Assembly (NCBI GenBank): GCA_033809015.1
Contig: JAPXMM010000079.1
Location: 1-11,887 of the forward strand
Origin: DTU049 sp033809015
GTDB taxonomy: Bacteria; Bacteroidota; Bacteroidia; Bacteroidales; DTU049
DNA: 11,887 nt
Reading direction: 5' to 3'
In this document: positions 1 to 7,916 of the stretch, one piece after another
Numbering within the stretch: position 1 is the first letter of the stretch
Layout of the letters: the number at the start of each line of letters is the position of its first letter
The notes under the pieces: model-generated
Told to the model about the DNA's origin: nothing
Seen by the model: only the letters and a program-made list of their open reading frames with translations
Database searches by the model: none
Program-made: the position numbers and the translations under genes

Positions 1-291
1 GGGGTTTACACGGCTTGGTTGTTTTATAACAAATCATTTCCCAATGCGGTATTAATTCGAGCTTACGATTCATTGTAAAAGTATTCTTTTATTATATAAA
101 TTTTTAGAAAAATTTATTATCTAAACGGCTGTTTCAATAAAATAAATGAAGGACAAATTCGTAAAAATTATGATTTTTCAGTAATTGGATTAAAAGATGC
201 GTTCAAAAAAGAAATAATAAAGGAAATTTATTTTATAAAAAGTGTAATGAAGGGAGTTAAGAGTTTTTTTAATAGAAATTGGAGGGAATAT
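1..291. other. Gene-free left edge: inverted repeat copy plus AT-rich DNA
   Basis: No supportable gene is present. Positions 21-139 are a reverse-strand copy of the intergenic repeat found near 10327-10444 (separate entry). The first 20 bases are not part of the detectable match and may be the interior of a larger element outside the window. From about 109 to 309 one plus frame stays open, but it has no plausible start, overlaps the non-coding repeat, and reads into the 3' end of the transposase gene on the other strand, so I do not call it a gene. I could not identify a terminal inverted repeat for the transposase-bearing insertion sequence here. Confidence 0.6.
21..139 (-). repeat. Intergenic repeat, copy 3 (inverted, partial at window edge)
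   Basis: Read on the minus strand, this segment aligns almost end to end with 10327-10444, with scattered substitutions and small gaps. Shared blocks are the 14-base CAAATCATTTCCCA (30-43), followed by ATGCGG and TTAATTCGAG, and farther on an ATCTAAACG block near 119-127. The 14-mer is the terminal inverted repeat that borders the 90-bp element in copy 2, and it sits at the same junction with the CTCGAATT segment. The left part of the copy would lie beyond position 1. It is non-coding. Confidence 0.8.
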
Positions 292-1299
292 TTAAATGTT
301 ATGTATTAAATATGTTGATGACATCAAACTGCTATACCGCTCCCATGCCCGCCTATCCGACGCTGCCAAATTCAGTATCCTCCCTGTATCTTCTATAATC
401 TTATCCGCCAGATACTTTCCCCTCACTACAAACCACATTATATAGTTTGTTAAATACTTTGTAGCAACCCCACGAAACTTGTAATATATCCAGCTAACAA
501 AATTTGTAATCTTCTTATGAACAGTGGATACACTATATATGCCATCCTTTTTCTTTTTATTAGAAGTTATCTCTTTGTGTTTAATGTGCTCTGCAGTTAC
601 TGTCTTAAAAGCTTTTTTATCGCTGCCACATACCACTGAATCTTCAGATATTCGTGATTTTAGAAAATCAGCTACATGATCAGCCTGCACCCTTTCATCT
701 TCTAATTTTTTAAACAAAATATTCCCACTCCTGTCTGTGGCAGCCAATACTGCAACTTTTGTTGGCTTCTTTTTCTTCAATTTTTTTATTTCTTTCTTGT
801 CTCTTTTTTTTTTGCCTTTCTCGGAATAATTCATTAGAAGTTCTTCTAACTCAACTACTCCAAAGAAATTAACATTATCTTCAAATGACTGCATAGCACA
901 CAATATTCTGTGTCGCCAAAAGAAACTTGTTTGCAAACAAATACCTACATTTCTGGCACATTCTCTCAATGTCATTCCTGCTGACATACATTTTATGTAT
1001 TCTAACATTTTATCTTTGTGGTGAATGCCATACATAAAGGTGCCAGTGGTTACTCTGAATTGTCTGCCACAATTTTTACACATGTAGTTTTGTACTCCAT
1101 TTTGCAAGCCATTTTTTATCACTTGACTGCTATTGCAATCTGGACAAAGTATACCTGTAGACATGGCTTTCAGCTCTTGATAATCGACTACATCTTTGCC
1201 TTCATTGATCAATTTATTATATAAATTGTCATAGTATTTGCGAGTCTCTTCTTTAGTGAGAGCAAAGACATCTGTTGAATCTTCAAAAATCTTTTCCAT
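292..1299 (-). CDS. IS1595-family (ISXO2-like) transposase
   Basis: This is a probable DDE transposase of the IS1595 group, which moves its insertion sequence by cut-and-paste or copy-out transposition. Counting from the ATG at 1299 it has 335 residues. An N-terminal zinc ribbon has cysteine pairs at C52/C55 and C74/C77, followed by a helix-turn-helix-like stretch (about 104-130) and the catalytic core. The end of the core has the GVATKYLTNYIMW block characteristic of this group. The usual first acidic motif ELDE reads ELEE here (E at about 152), the second Asp is about D227 in GSDKKAF, and the NxxH region reads STVH. A lysine-rich stretch (about 163-181) contains a 10-A run on the coding strand. 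The in-frame ATG at 1347 would add 16 residues. I prefer 1299 because a -7-like TATATTTG lies just upstream. The gene is visibly less AT-rich than its neighbours, which suggests transfer. The frame is intact, but activity is uncertain. Confidence 0.8.
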   Translation of the reverse strand: MEKIFEDSTDVFALTKEETRKYYDNLYNKLINEGKDVVDYQELKAMSTGILCPDCNSSQVIKNGLQNGVQNYMCKNCGRQFRVTTGTFMYGIHHKDKMLEYIKCMSAGMTLRECARNVGICLQTSFFWRHRILCAMQSFEDNVNFFGVVELEELLMNYSEKGKKKRDKKEIKKLKKKKPTKVAVLAATDRSGNILFKKLEDERVQADHVADFLKSRISEDSVVCGSDKKAFKTVTAEHIKHKEITSNKKKKDGIYSVSTVHKKITNFVSWIYYKFRGVATKYLTNYIMWFVVRGKYLADKIIEDTGRILNLAASDRRAWERYSSLMSSTYLIHNI

Positions 1300-1315
1300 A
1301 ATTAAAATCTTTTTG

Positions 1316-1323
1316 CAAATATA
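1316..1323 (-). promoter_or_regulatory. Possible -7 box of the transposase gene
   Basis: On the minus strand this reads TATATTTG, a match to the Bacteroidota -7 consensus TAnnTTTG. It would start transcription about 12 nt before the ATG at 1299. No clear -33 TTTG is visible, and such 8-mers are common in AT-rich DNA, so this is weak support. Confidence 0.3.
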
Positions 1324-1377
1324 TAAACTTTCTAAATTATATATCATATGTATTTCATAAAAATATTTTTTATCCTA

Positions 1378-1412
1378 ATTGATAGAACCTGTTGAAAACA
1401 GGTTCTATCAAT
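1378..1412. terminator. Perfect 16-bp hairpin, 3-nt loop; likely terminator of the antiporter gene
   Basis: The arms ATTGATAGAACCTGTT (1378-1393) and AACAGGTTCTATCAAT (1397-1412) are perfectly complementary around the loop GAA. The hairpin lies 46 nt past the antiporter stop and upstream of the transposase, both on the minus strand, so a terminator role is natural. There is no immediate U-run: on the minus strand TAGGATAAAAAATATTTTT follows, and on the plus strand GCCCCC. It could instead belong to the end of the insertion sequence or be the structure it inserted beside. Confidence 0.5.
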
Positions 1413-1457
1413 GCCCCCAATATCTACCCTCTTCCGAAAAAATTTATTTATTTTTAT

Positions 1458-3758
1458 TTAAACATTTGAATGAAATATATCCTTCTTATGTTTAATTATC
1501 AATGTCGATGGAGTATTTTTAAATAGTCTTTTGTCAATATATAATAGTTTATTTAATGTATCAAAGCTTAGCAGTGCAAAATCATAATTCATAAAAATTT
1601 TTGAGTTTAGTTTATTAATTTTTATGATGTTTAATTGATCTAATAATTGTTTGTCTAATTTACTAGTAAAATGATTATTATTTTTCAATGAATTATTTAT
1701 GTCTAATATATTTATTTTAACCTCCTTATTTTTTGCTAAATATTGAGCATAAAATAGTAAAAATAAATCTTCTTTTTCATATAAAATTATTATTATCGAA
1801 GTAATATCGACGAAATCACGATTAATAAAAACACCGACATTGCAATTACTTTGTTCTATGAAGTATTTTGTTTTATCTTTTATTAGATTACCTGGGTAGA
1901 ATAAATCTGAACTATTTGGTATTTTATTTAAAATATTATTTATCCATTTAATATTTTTAAAAAATGGTATATTTTGTAATCTAGATACCTCTAGTAAAGA
2001 TGTCCCTGCGCCGACTAATAAAAAATCAAAATTATTTTGATTGGCTACTTTTACTATTTCAGCTTCTACATTATCAGCTACTTTGTATATTGTTTCTATA
2101 GATAAGTTATGCAACTGAGCTTCTTCTGTTACAGATTTAAAACTATCCTCAGCAAATTGATCACTATAAATAGGGTTAGTGTCTGTGCCAGGTGTAATGT
2201 GAAGTATGCTGATAGATAGCACGTTTTTTATGTTGTTAAATAAATTTTTTGCAATTCTTAATAATATTTTACTATTCTCAGGATTGCCAATCGCTATTAA
2301 TACTTTTAATACACTTTCAGCTGGTTTCTTTTCTTTAGCTTCTTTGATTGCTTTTTTATTAATTAGATTCAAGATAGGAGTGGTCATAAATGTAGTTACT
2401 AAAGCCATTATTACAAGCATAACAAATATTGTAGGGGGTAATATATTCATTTCATAGCCTATATTTAGAACTATTAGTTCCATCAAGCCTCTTGTGTTCA
2501 TTAATATTCCTAAAGATAAGCTGTCTCTCCATGTCTCTCCCATAAGTTTTGCTGTTAAAGCACCTCCTATAAATTTACCAATTATAGCTACTAAGATAAA
2601 AATTAAACATATTTCCCATAAATATGGTGTATTTAATAGCCCAATATTTGTCCTTAACCCAGTAAAAACGAAAAATAAAGGTAAAAACAATGATACAGAA
2701 ACATCTTCTATTTTTTCTATCATCAATTTTCTGAAATTAATATTTGTTGGCATAACTACGCCAGCTAAGAAGGAACCAAATAGTGCATGTATACCTATTG
2801 TTTGTGTTATAAATGCAGAACCAATTAAGATTAAGAATATAAAACCTACAATTCTTTTATTTAGTGTCTCGATGTTTTGATGGGTTTGTCCAATTTTTTG
2901 TAAAAAAGGTCTAACTGCCATAAGCATTATCACAATGTAAATTATAGAAAGGAATATTGTGAAAAGAGCACTTATCATGCTACCAGTGCTAGAGATAGCA
3001 ATTACTATTGCCAATATGCACCATGCACTTACATCATCTATTGCTGCACTAGCAATAGAGATGCCACCTAAATGAGTTTTTGTCAATCCTTTTTCTTGTA
3101 TTATCCTAGCTAATACTGGAAATGCTGTAATGCTCATAGAAATTCCAATGAATAGTGCAAATGGTAGGAATCTTGTTATATTTATTGCAAAATCTTCATA
3201 AACAAAATAAGCTAATAACATACCTAATGCAAAAGGTATTATTATGCTCGAATGGCTAATTACTATTATTTGATTAGTTCTATGCTTAATATTATCTATA
3301 TTTAGCTCCATTCCTATGATAAACATAAATAATATTAATCCTATTTGACTGAGAACATTTAAGTTCCCCATAGTATTTTCTGTAAATAAAAAATTAAATG
3401 CTTCTGGGAAAAATTTCCCTAACAGTGATGGACCTAAGACTATACCTGCTAATATCTCACCTATTACTGTTGGTTGATTAATTTTACTAAATAAATAACC
3501 AAAAAATCTCGAAACTAGCAATATTATTATAATTTGAAGTAATAATATTGCTATGGGTTCAGTTGTATTATTTGTTAATGATAATTGTAAATTTTCCCAA
3601 TTACTGTGGTGGTAAATTTGTGAGCTATAGTATCTAATATTATTTTGTAATACATTTTCTATTTCAGTGCCTTTTTGTATTATGTAATATGCAAAAACAA
3701 AGAATACAATTAGCATTAATGTATAGTAAATCCATGTTTTCCAATTATTATTAGGCAT
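1458..3758 (-). CDS. Cation:proton antiporter (CPA2 / Na+/H+ exchanger family) with C-terminal cytoplasmic domain
   Basis: This inner-membrane antiporter exchanges Na+ or K+ for H+ and so serves pH and salt homeostasis; the ion cannot be told from sequence. Of 766 residues, about 10-28 form a first membrane helix, followed by a roughly 40-residue polar linker. The Na_H_Exchanger transport core spans about 68-465. It contains VIGEILAGIVLGPSLLG (98-114), LILFMFIIGMELNID (141-155), FPVLARI (213-219), the twin ion-binding aspartates D241-D242 in AAIDDVSAW, FGSFLAGVVMP (327-337), FFVFTGLRTNIG (362-373) and NTRGLMELIVL (421-431). From about 483 a soluble region begins as a Usp-like fold (VLKVLIAIGNPENSKILL, then DFLLVGAGTS); its last 150 residues I do not recognise. 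No TrkA-N/KTN domain of the Kef type is apparent. The length and layout resemble the long Bacteroidota antiporters with Usp-like tails. The gene is transcribed away from secDF and is probably monocistronic. Confidence 0.88.
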   Translation of the reverse strand: MPNNNWKTWIYYTLMLIVFFVFAYYIIQKGTEIENVLQNNIRYYSSQIYHHSNWENLQLSLTNNTTEPIAILLLQIIIILLVSRFFGYLFSKINQPTVIGEILAGIVLGPSLLGKFFPEAFNFLFTENTMGNLNVLSQIGLILFMFIIGMELNIDNIKHRTNQIIVISHSSIIIPFALGMLLAYFVYEDFAINITRFLPFALFIGISMSITAFPVLARIIQEKGLTKTHLGGISIASAAIDDVSAWCILAIVIAISSTGSMISALFTIFLSIIYIVIMLMAVRPFLQKIGQTHQNIETLNKRIVGFIFLILIGSAFITQTIGIHALFGSFLAGVVMPTNINFRKLMIEKIEDVSVSLFLPLFFVFTGLRTNIGLLNTPYLWEICLIFILVAIIGKFIGGALTAKLMGETWRDSLSLGILMNTRGLMELIVLNIGYEMNILPPTIFVMLVIMALVTTFMTTPILNLINKKAIKEAKEKKPAESVLKVLIAIGNPENSKILLRIAKNLFNNIKNVLSISILHITPGTDTNPIYSDQFAEDSFKSVTEEAQLHNLSIETIYKVADNVEAEIVKVANQNNFDFLLVGAGTSLLEVSRLQNIPFFKNIKWINNILNKIPNSSDLFYPGNLIKDKTKYFIEQSNCNVGVFINRDFVDITSIIIILYEKEDLFLLFYAQYLAKNKEVKINILDINNSLKNNNHFTSKLDKQLLDQLNIIKINKLNSKIFMNYDFALLSFDTLNKLLYIDKRLFKNTPSTLIIKHKKDIFHSNV

Positions 3759-3819
3759 AGTTTAGATTATCTACTTATAAACCATTTTTATTAATTTTAT
3801 AATTTATATTTTTGATGTA

Positions 3820-3827
3820 CAAAATTA
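3820..3827 (-). promoter_or_regulatory. Candidate -7 box for the antiporter gene
   Basis: The minus strand reads TAATTTTG, a full match to TAnnTTTG. A start point near 3813 would give a leader of about 55 nt before the ATG at 3758. I did not find a convincing -33 TTTG at the expected spacing. Confidence 0.35.
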
Positions 3828-3912
3828 CACTTTTTTATAATTAAATAGCTAAAATACTAACATGATTTATAAAAAATTTTTAAATATTAATTTCTATTTC
3901 AAAATTTTAATT

Positions 3913-3920
3913 TATTTTTG
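3913..3920 (+). promoter_or_regulatory. Candidate -7 box for secDF
   Basis: TATTTTTG matches TAnnTTTG exactly and lies 33-40 nt before the secDF ATG, which would give a leader of about 25 nt. The -33 element is not evident. The divergent gap 3759-3952 holds nothing else that I can support. Confidence 0.35.
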
Positions 3921-3952
3921 CAATTCATAAATTTTATAAAAATAAAAATGTT

Positions 3953-6900
3953 ATGCGTTTAAAAGGTACTATTTGGTTTTTTGTAATCCTTTTTGTATTG
4001 GCATCTGTATTTTCTTTGTCATTCACTCTTTGTACTAGAAGGGTAGAAAACAAAGCTAAGGATTATGCTTATTCAGAAGAAACTTATAGATTAGCTGAAA
4101 AATTAGCTAATGGCGATTCTATCAAAAAAATGATGCTAATAGATTCCATTGCTAGAGAGCGTCAAAGTCAATATTTAGACTCAATGTTGGATGTTACTGT
4201 TTACAATTTGTTAGTAAAAAAATATACTTATGCTGATTGTAAACAAAAAGAGCTTCAGCTAGGTTTAGACCTTAAAGGCGGTATGACTATTACTATTGAG
4301 GTCGATGATGCTGCTATCATTAAAGCTTTAGCAGCTAAAAAGAACGATCCCAAACTAGATCAAGCACTTAAAAATGCTCAACAAAGAAGAACTTCTAGCA
4401 ATGCTTCTTTTGTAGATCTATTCGTCGATGAACTGAAAAAAATAGATCCTAATCAACCATTAGTGTCTTATTTTTTATCTCGTGAAACAAGTGATATCTT
4501 AAATGTAAACTCTACTGATCAAGATGTAACAAATTATTTAAAAAATAAAATTGCGTCAGCTTTTGATAATACTTTTATAGTCATTCGTAAACGTATAGAT
4601 AAATTCGGTGTTACTCAACCAAATATACAAAAATTAATTGGACAAAGTCGTATATTAATTGAATTACCAGGTGTAGATAATCCTAATCGCGTTAGAAGTA
4701 TTCTGCAAACTACTGCTAAATTAGAGTTCTGGGAGACATGGAACCTAACTGAAATAGCTCCAAGATTAGAACAGGCTAATAAAAGATTAGCTCAAATATT
4801 AAAAACTACTGATTCTCTCAGTTTAACGAGTGATTCATTAGATATTAAAGATAGTGCTAAATTAGCAAAACAAAGTACTGATACTAGTAAATTAGCACAA
4901 CAATTAAAATCTTTAGACAATAAACTCCTAGGTGATACTACAACTGAAAATGTAGAGCTAGAACAATTCAAAAAAGAAAATCCTTTGTTTGCTTATTTGA
5001 ATATTAATGTTAGATCAGAAGGTAATCAACAATTTTATGGTGAAGGCCCACTAATAGGTTATGCATATGCTAAAGATACTGCAAAAATTAATGAATATTT
5101 ACGATTAACACAAGATCTATTTAGAGATGTGAAATTTGTATGGAGTGCTAAACCTATTGCTAATACCAGAAATGTATATGAATTAGTAGCATTAAAGGTG
5201 AATCCTCTGACTAATAAAGCTCCATTAGAAGGTGATGTCATCGTGAATTCTCGTCAAGATGTAGATCAGTATGGCAATGTAATTGTTGATATGCAAATGA
5301 ATTCTGAGGGGGCTAAGGTTTGGAAAGATTTAACTGCAAAAAATCTTGGACGTAGTATAGCTATAGTATTGGATAATTTAGTTTATTCATATCCTGTTGT
5401 ACAAAGTGAGATACCAAATGGTAGATCTCAAATTTCAGGTAATTTTACTGTCGAAGAGGCACAAGACTTGGCTACAGTACTTAATGCAGGTAAATTACCT
5501 GCTCCAGCACGTATTATAGAAGAGAACATTGTAGGACCTTCTTTGGGTTCTGAGGCCATCAATTCTAGTATGATTGCTTTTATAGTTGCTTTTGTATTAG
5601 TAATTATTTATATGATTGCTTTCTATGGTACAGCAGGTATAGGTGCTAGTATAGCATTAATTATAAATATGTTGATAATTTTTGGTATATTAGCATCCAT
5701 AGGTGCTACTTTGACTTTGCCTGGTATCGCTGGTATAGTTTTATCTTTAGGTATGGCTGTTGATGCCAATGTGATTATAAATGAGCGTATTAAAGAAGAA
5801 TTAAATGCTGGTAAAGGCATCAGGATGGCTGTAAAAGATGGTTATAAAAATTCTTACTCTGCTATCATCGATGGCAACGTAACTACTATAATTGCAGGTG
5901 TCGTTTTATTAATTTTCGGTATGGGACCTGTGCAGGGATTCGCTACTACTTTGGTTATAGGTATTCTCACTTCTATGTTTACTGCTATTTTCGCAACTAG
6001 ACTTTATATTGAAATCCTGCTAGATAAAGGTAAAAATATTTCTTTTTATCATAAATTTTCTCAAAATTTCCTGGCTAACACTAAAATAGATTTTATTGGT
6101 AAATATAAAATTATCTTTATAGTTTCAGGTATTCTACTTATAGCATCTATTGTGTCGCTTTCAACTAAAGGTTTGCAATTAGGTATTGATTATTCTGGTG
6201 GTCGTGCTTATGTTGTTCGTTTCGATCAGCCAGTTAAGGCAAACGAAGTACAATCTTCACTTTTTAAAGTTTTAAACGAAGTACCTGAAGTTAAAATTTA
6301 TGGTAATAATAATCAAGTGCGTATAGTAACCAAATATATGCTAAATGATACTTCTCAAAATGTAGGTTCTATTATAGAAAATGCAATTTATCAAGGGGTG
6401 AAAGATTTTTATCAAAATCCTGTATCTATTGAAGATTTTTCTACAGATAATCCTAATAAAGTCATAGGTATTATGAGTTCACAGAATGTCGGGCCAAGTA
6501 TAGCTAGAGATATTCAAAGATCTGGTATTATTTCTATCATTTTAGCTCTGATAGCAATGTTCATTTATATTTTTATCAGATTTAAAAAATGGCAATATGG
6601 ATTAGGTGCTACAGTAGCTTTATTTCATGATGCTTTTATTGTTATAGGTGTATTTAGTTTGTTCTATGGAATATTACCTTTTAATTTGGAAGTTGATCAA
6701 AATTTCTTAGCAGCTATTTTAACTTTAATTGGTTATTCTATTAATGATACAGTGATAATCTTTGATAGAATACGTGAATATAATACTTTGTATCCTAAGC
6801 GACCATTAAAGCAAAATATGAATGAGGCAATTAATGCTACTCTATCTCGTACTGTAAATACTGCTGGCACAACGTTGGTTGTACTTTTAGCAATCTTTTT

Positions 6901-7045
6901 GCTTGGTAGCGAAGTAATACAAGGCTTTACTTTTGCCATGATCATAGGTGTAGTAGTTGGTACTTATTCTTCTATTTTCATCGCTTCTCCTATAGCTTGG
7001 TTTATTTTAGAAGGCAAAAGAGCTAATAAAAGAAAAATACAATAG
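3953..7045 (+). CDS. secDF: Fused protein translocase subunit SecDF
   Basis: This RND-type membrane protein uses the proton gradient to pull secretory proteins out of the SecYEG channel on the periplasmic side. SecD and SecF are fused in one 1030-residue chain, the usual Bacteroidota form. SecD half: first membrane helix at about 7-26, LGLDLKGG at 103-110, a large periplasmic region to about 535, and a membrane bundle with the proton-relay motif LSLGMAVDANVIINERIKEE (D604). SecF half: helix at about 718-738, LGIDYSGG at 743-750, VGPSIARDIQRSG at 846-858, and GYSINDTVIIFDRIREY at 927-943 (D932 in the D4-equivalent position). A low-complexity stretch rich in K, S, L, D and Q (about 280-340) widens the periplasmic head. 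The start at 3953 is the first in-frame ATG; the ATG at 3948 is in another frame. The leader is A-rich without a clear Shine-Dalgarno. The nitrilase gene follows after 59 nt. Confidence 0.97.
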   Translation: MRLKGTIWFFVILFVLASVFSLSFTLCTRRVENKAKDYAYSEETYRLAEKLANGDSIKKMMLIDSIARERQSQYLDSMLDVTVYNLLVKKYTYADCKQKELQLGLDLKGGMTITIEVDDAAIIKALAAKKNDPKLDQALKNAQQRRTSSNASFVDLFVDELKKIDPNQPLVSYFLSRETSDILNVNSTDQDVTNYLKNKIASAFDNTFIVIRKRIDKFGVTQPNIQKLIGQSRILIELPGVDNPNRVRSILQTTAKLEFWETWNLTEIAPRLEQANKRLAQILKTTDSLSLTSDSLDIKDSAKLAKQSTDTSKLAQQLKSLDNKLLGDTTTENVELEQFKKENPLFAYLNINVRSEGNQQFYGEGPLIGYAYAKDTAKINEYLRLTQDLFRDVKFVWSAKPIANTRNVYELVALKVNPLTNKAPLEGDVIVNSRQDVDQYGNVIVDMQMNSEGAKVWKDLTAKNLGRSIAIVLDNLVYSYPVVQSEIPNGRSQISGNFTVEEAQDLATVLNAGKLPAPARIIEENIVGPSLGSEAINSSMIAFIVAFVLVIIYMIAFYGTAGIGASIALIINMLIIFGILASIGATLTLPGIAGIVLSLGMAVDANVIINERIKEELNAGKGIRMAVKDGYKNSYSAIIDGNVTTIIAGVVLLIFGMGPVQGFATTLVIGILTSMFTAIFATRLYIEILLDKGKNISFYHKFSQNFLANTKIDFIGKYKIIFIVSGILLIASIVSLSTKGLQLGIDYSGGRAYVVRFDQPVKANEVQSSLFKVLNEVPEVKIYGNNNQVRIVTKYMLNDTSQNVGSIIENAIYQGVKDFYQNPVSIEDFSTDNPNKVIGIMSSQNVGPSIARDIQRSGIISIILALIAMFIYIFIRFKKWQYGLGATVALFHDAFIVIGVFSLFYGILPFNLEVDQNFLAAILTLIGYSINDTVIIFDRIREYNTLYPKRPLKQNMNEAINATLSRTVNTAGTTLVVLLAIFLLGSEVIQGFTFAMIIGVVVGTYSSIFIASPIAWFILEGKRANKRKIQ

Positions 7046-7104
7046 GTTTTTTAATAAATTTATTTTAATATTTTCTTTAGAAAATTTGGTTAATTTATAA
7101 TATT

Positions 7105-7899
7105 ATGAAATCTACTATATCTTGGGCTCTGTATCAGGCTGATACTATATGGTTGGATACTGATGCTAATCTTAGGAAAATTGAATTTGCTATACAAAGA
7201 TCAATTAAATCAGATATTGATATTTTAGTTTGTCCAGAAGTTTGTACTACCGCATATGCTACTAAAAATCCTGAATATGCTCATAGTATGAATAGTCCGA
7301 TGATTGATAAATTAACATTTTTAGCAAATAATTATGATATTGCTATCTGTGGGAGCTTTATGATTAATGAAAATGATAAAATTTATAATAGATTTCTGTT
7401 TATTACTCCTGATGGTACAGTTCACAAATATGACAAAGCTCATCTATTCTCATTAGCAGAAGAAAATATTTATTTTACTAAAGGGAAAGAAATAATTACC
7501 ATACCACATTTAGGATGGAATATTCGCCCATATATTTGCTATGATATTCGTTTTCCTGTTTTTAATAGAAATAGAATTAAAAATAATAGTTTTGATTATG
7601 ATGTTTTGGTTTATGTATCTAATTGGCCTACTAAGAGGTATAATCATTGGAAACATTTATTAATAGCTAGAGCTATAGAAAATCAAGCATATGTAATTGG
7701 TGTAAATCGTGTGGGTACGGATGGTAACGGATTCGAATATATGGGAGGTACTATGTGCATAGATCCTGCTGGGAATAAGATTTTAGAAGCTACTCAAGAT
7801 GAGAATGTTTATGTTGTAAAAACCAACTACGATAATTTAGTTAAAATTCGACAAAAATTGCCATTTTCAAAAGATTGGGATGATTTTGAGTTAAAATGA
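7105..7899 (+). CDS. Nitrilase-superfamily amidohydrolase, omega-amidase (YafV/Nit2) type
   Basis: This is a cytoplasmic C-N hydrolase. Family knowledge points to an omega-amidase that hydrolyses 2-oxoglutaramate or 2-oxosuccinamate, the dead-end products of glutamine and asparagine transamination, to 2-oxo acids and ammonia. Its 264 residues are typical of YafV. The catalytic triad is visible: E45 in CPEVCTTAY, K111 in YDKAHLF, and nucleophile C145 in RPYICYDIRFPVFNRN. Downstream, VYVSNWP, ARAIENQAYVIGVNRVG and IDPAGNKILEA are the conserved blocks of this subgroup. Lack of a glutaminase-type extension argues against NadE or amidase roles. It starts 59 nt after secDF and ends 17 nt before nadC, and no separate promoter is evident, so all three may be co-transcribed. 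Substrate is inferred. Confidence 0.88.
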   Translation: MKSTISWALYQADTIWLDTDANLRKIEFAIQRSIKSDIDILVCPEVCTTAYATKNPEYAHSMNSPMIDKLTFLANNYDIAICGSFMINENDKIYNRFLFITPDGTVHKYDKAHLFSLAEENIYFTKGKEIITIPHLGWNIRPYICYDIRFPVFNRNRIKNNSFDYDVLVYVSNWPTKRYNHWKHLLIARAIENQAYVIGVNRVGTDGNGFEYMGGTMCIDPAGNKILEATQDENVYVVKTNYDNLVKIRQKLPFSKDWDDFELK

Positions 7900-7916
7900 T
7901 TTTATAAATTAATACA

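Noticed and set aside
109..309. Open plus-strand frame of about 67 codons at the left edge
   Set aside because: It has no suitable start codon, its first part lies in a repeat that is non-coding in the other copies, and it runs into the transposase gene on the opposite strand.
1018..1224. Plus-strand open frame inside the transposase gene
   Set aside because: It is the opposite-strand shadow of the zinc-ribbon region; it has no family features and no leader.
2494..2880. 128-codon plus-strand open frame inside the antiporter gene
   Set aside because: It is antisense to conserved membrane helices of the antiporter, and its composition is explained by the complementary codons.
3759..3952. Small RNA or riboswitch in the gap between the antiporter gene and secDF
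   Set aside because: The gap is almost pure A/T with no stable paired structure and no recognised riboswitch core; only two candidate -7 boxes are supportable.
7070..7085. Small hairpin after secDF as a terminator
   Set aside because: The stem is only 6 bp, nearly all A/T, with no U-run, and co-transcription with the nitrilase gene is equally plausible.
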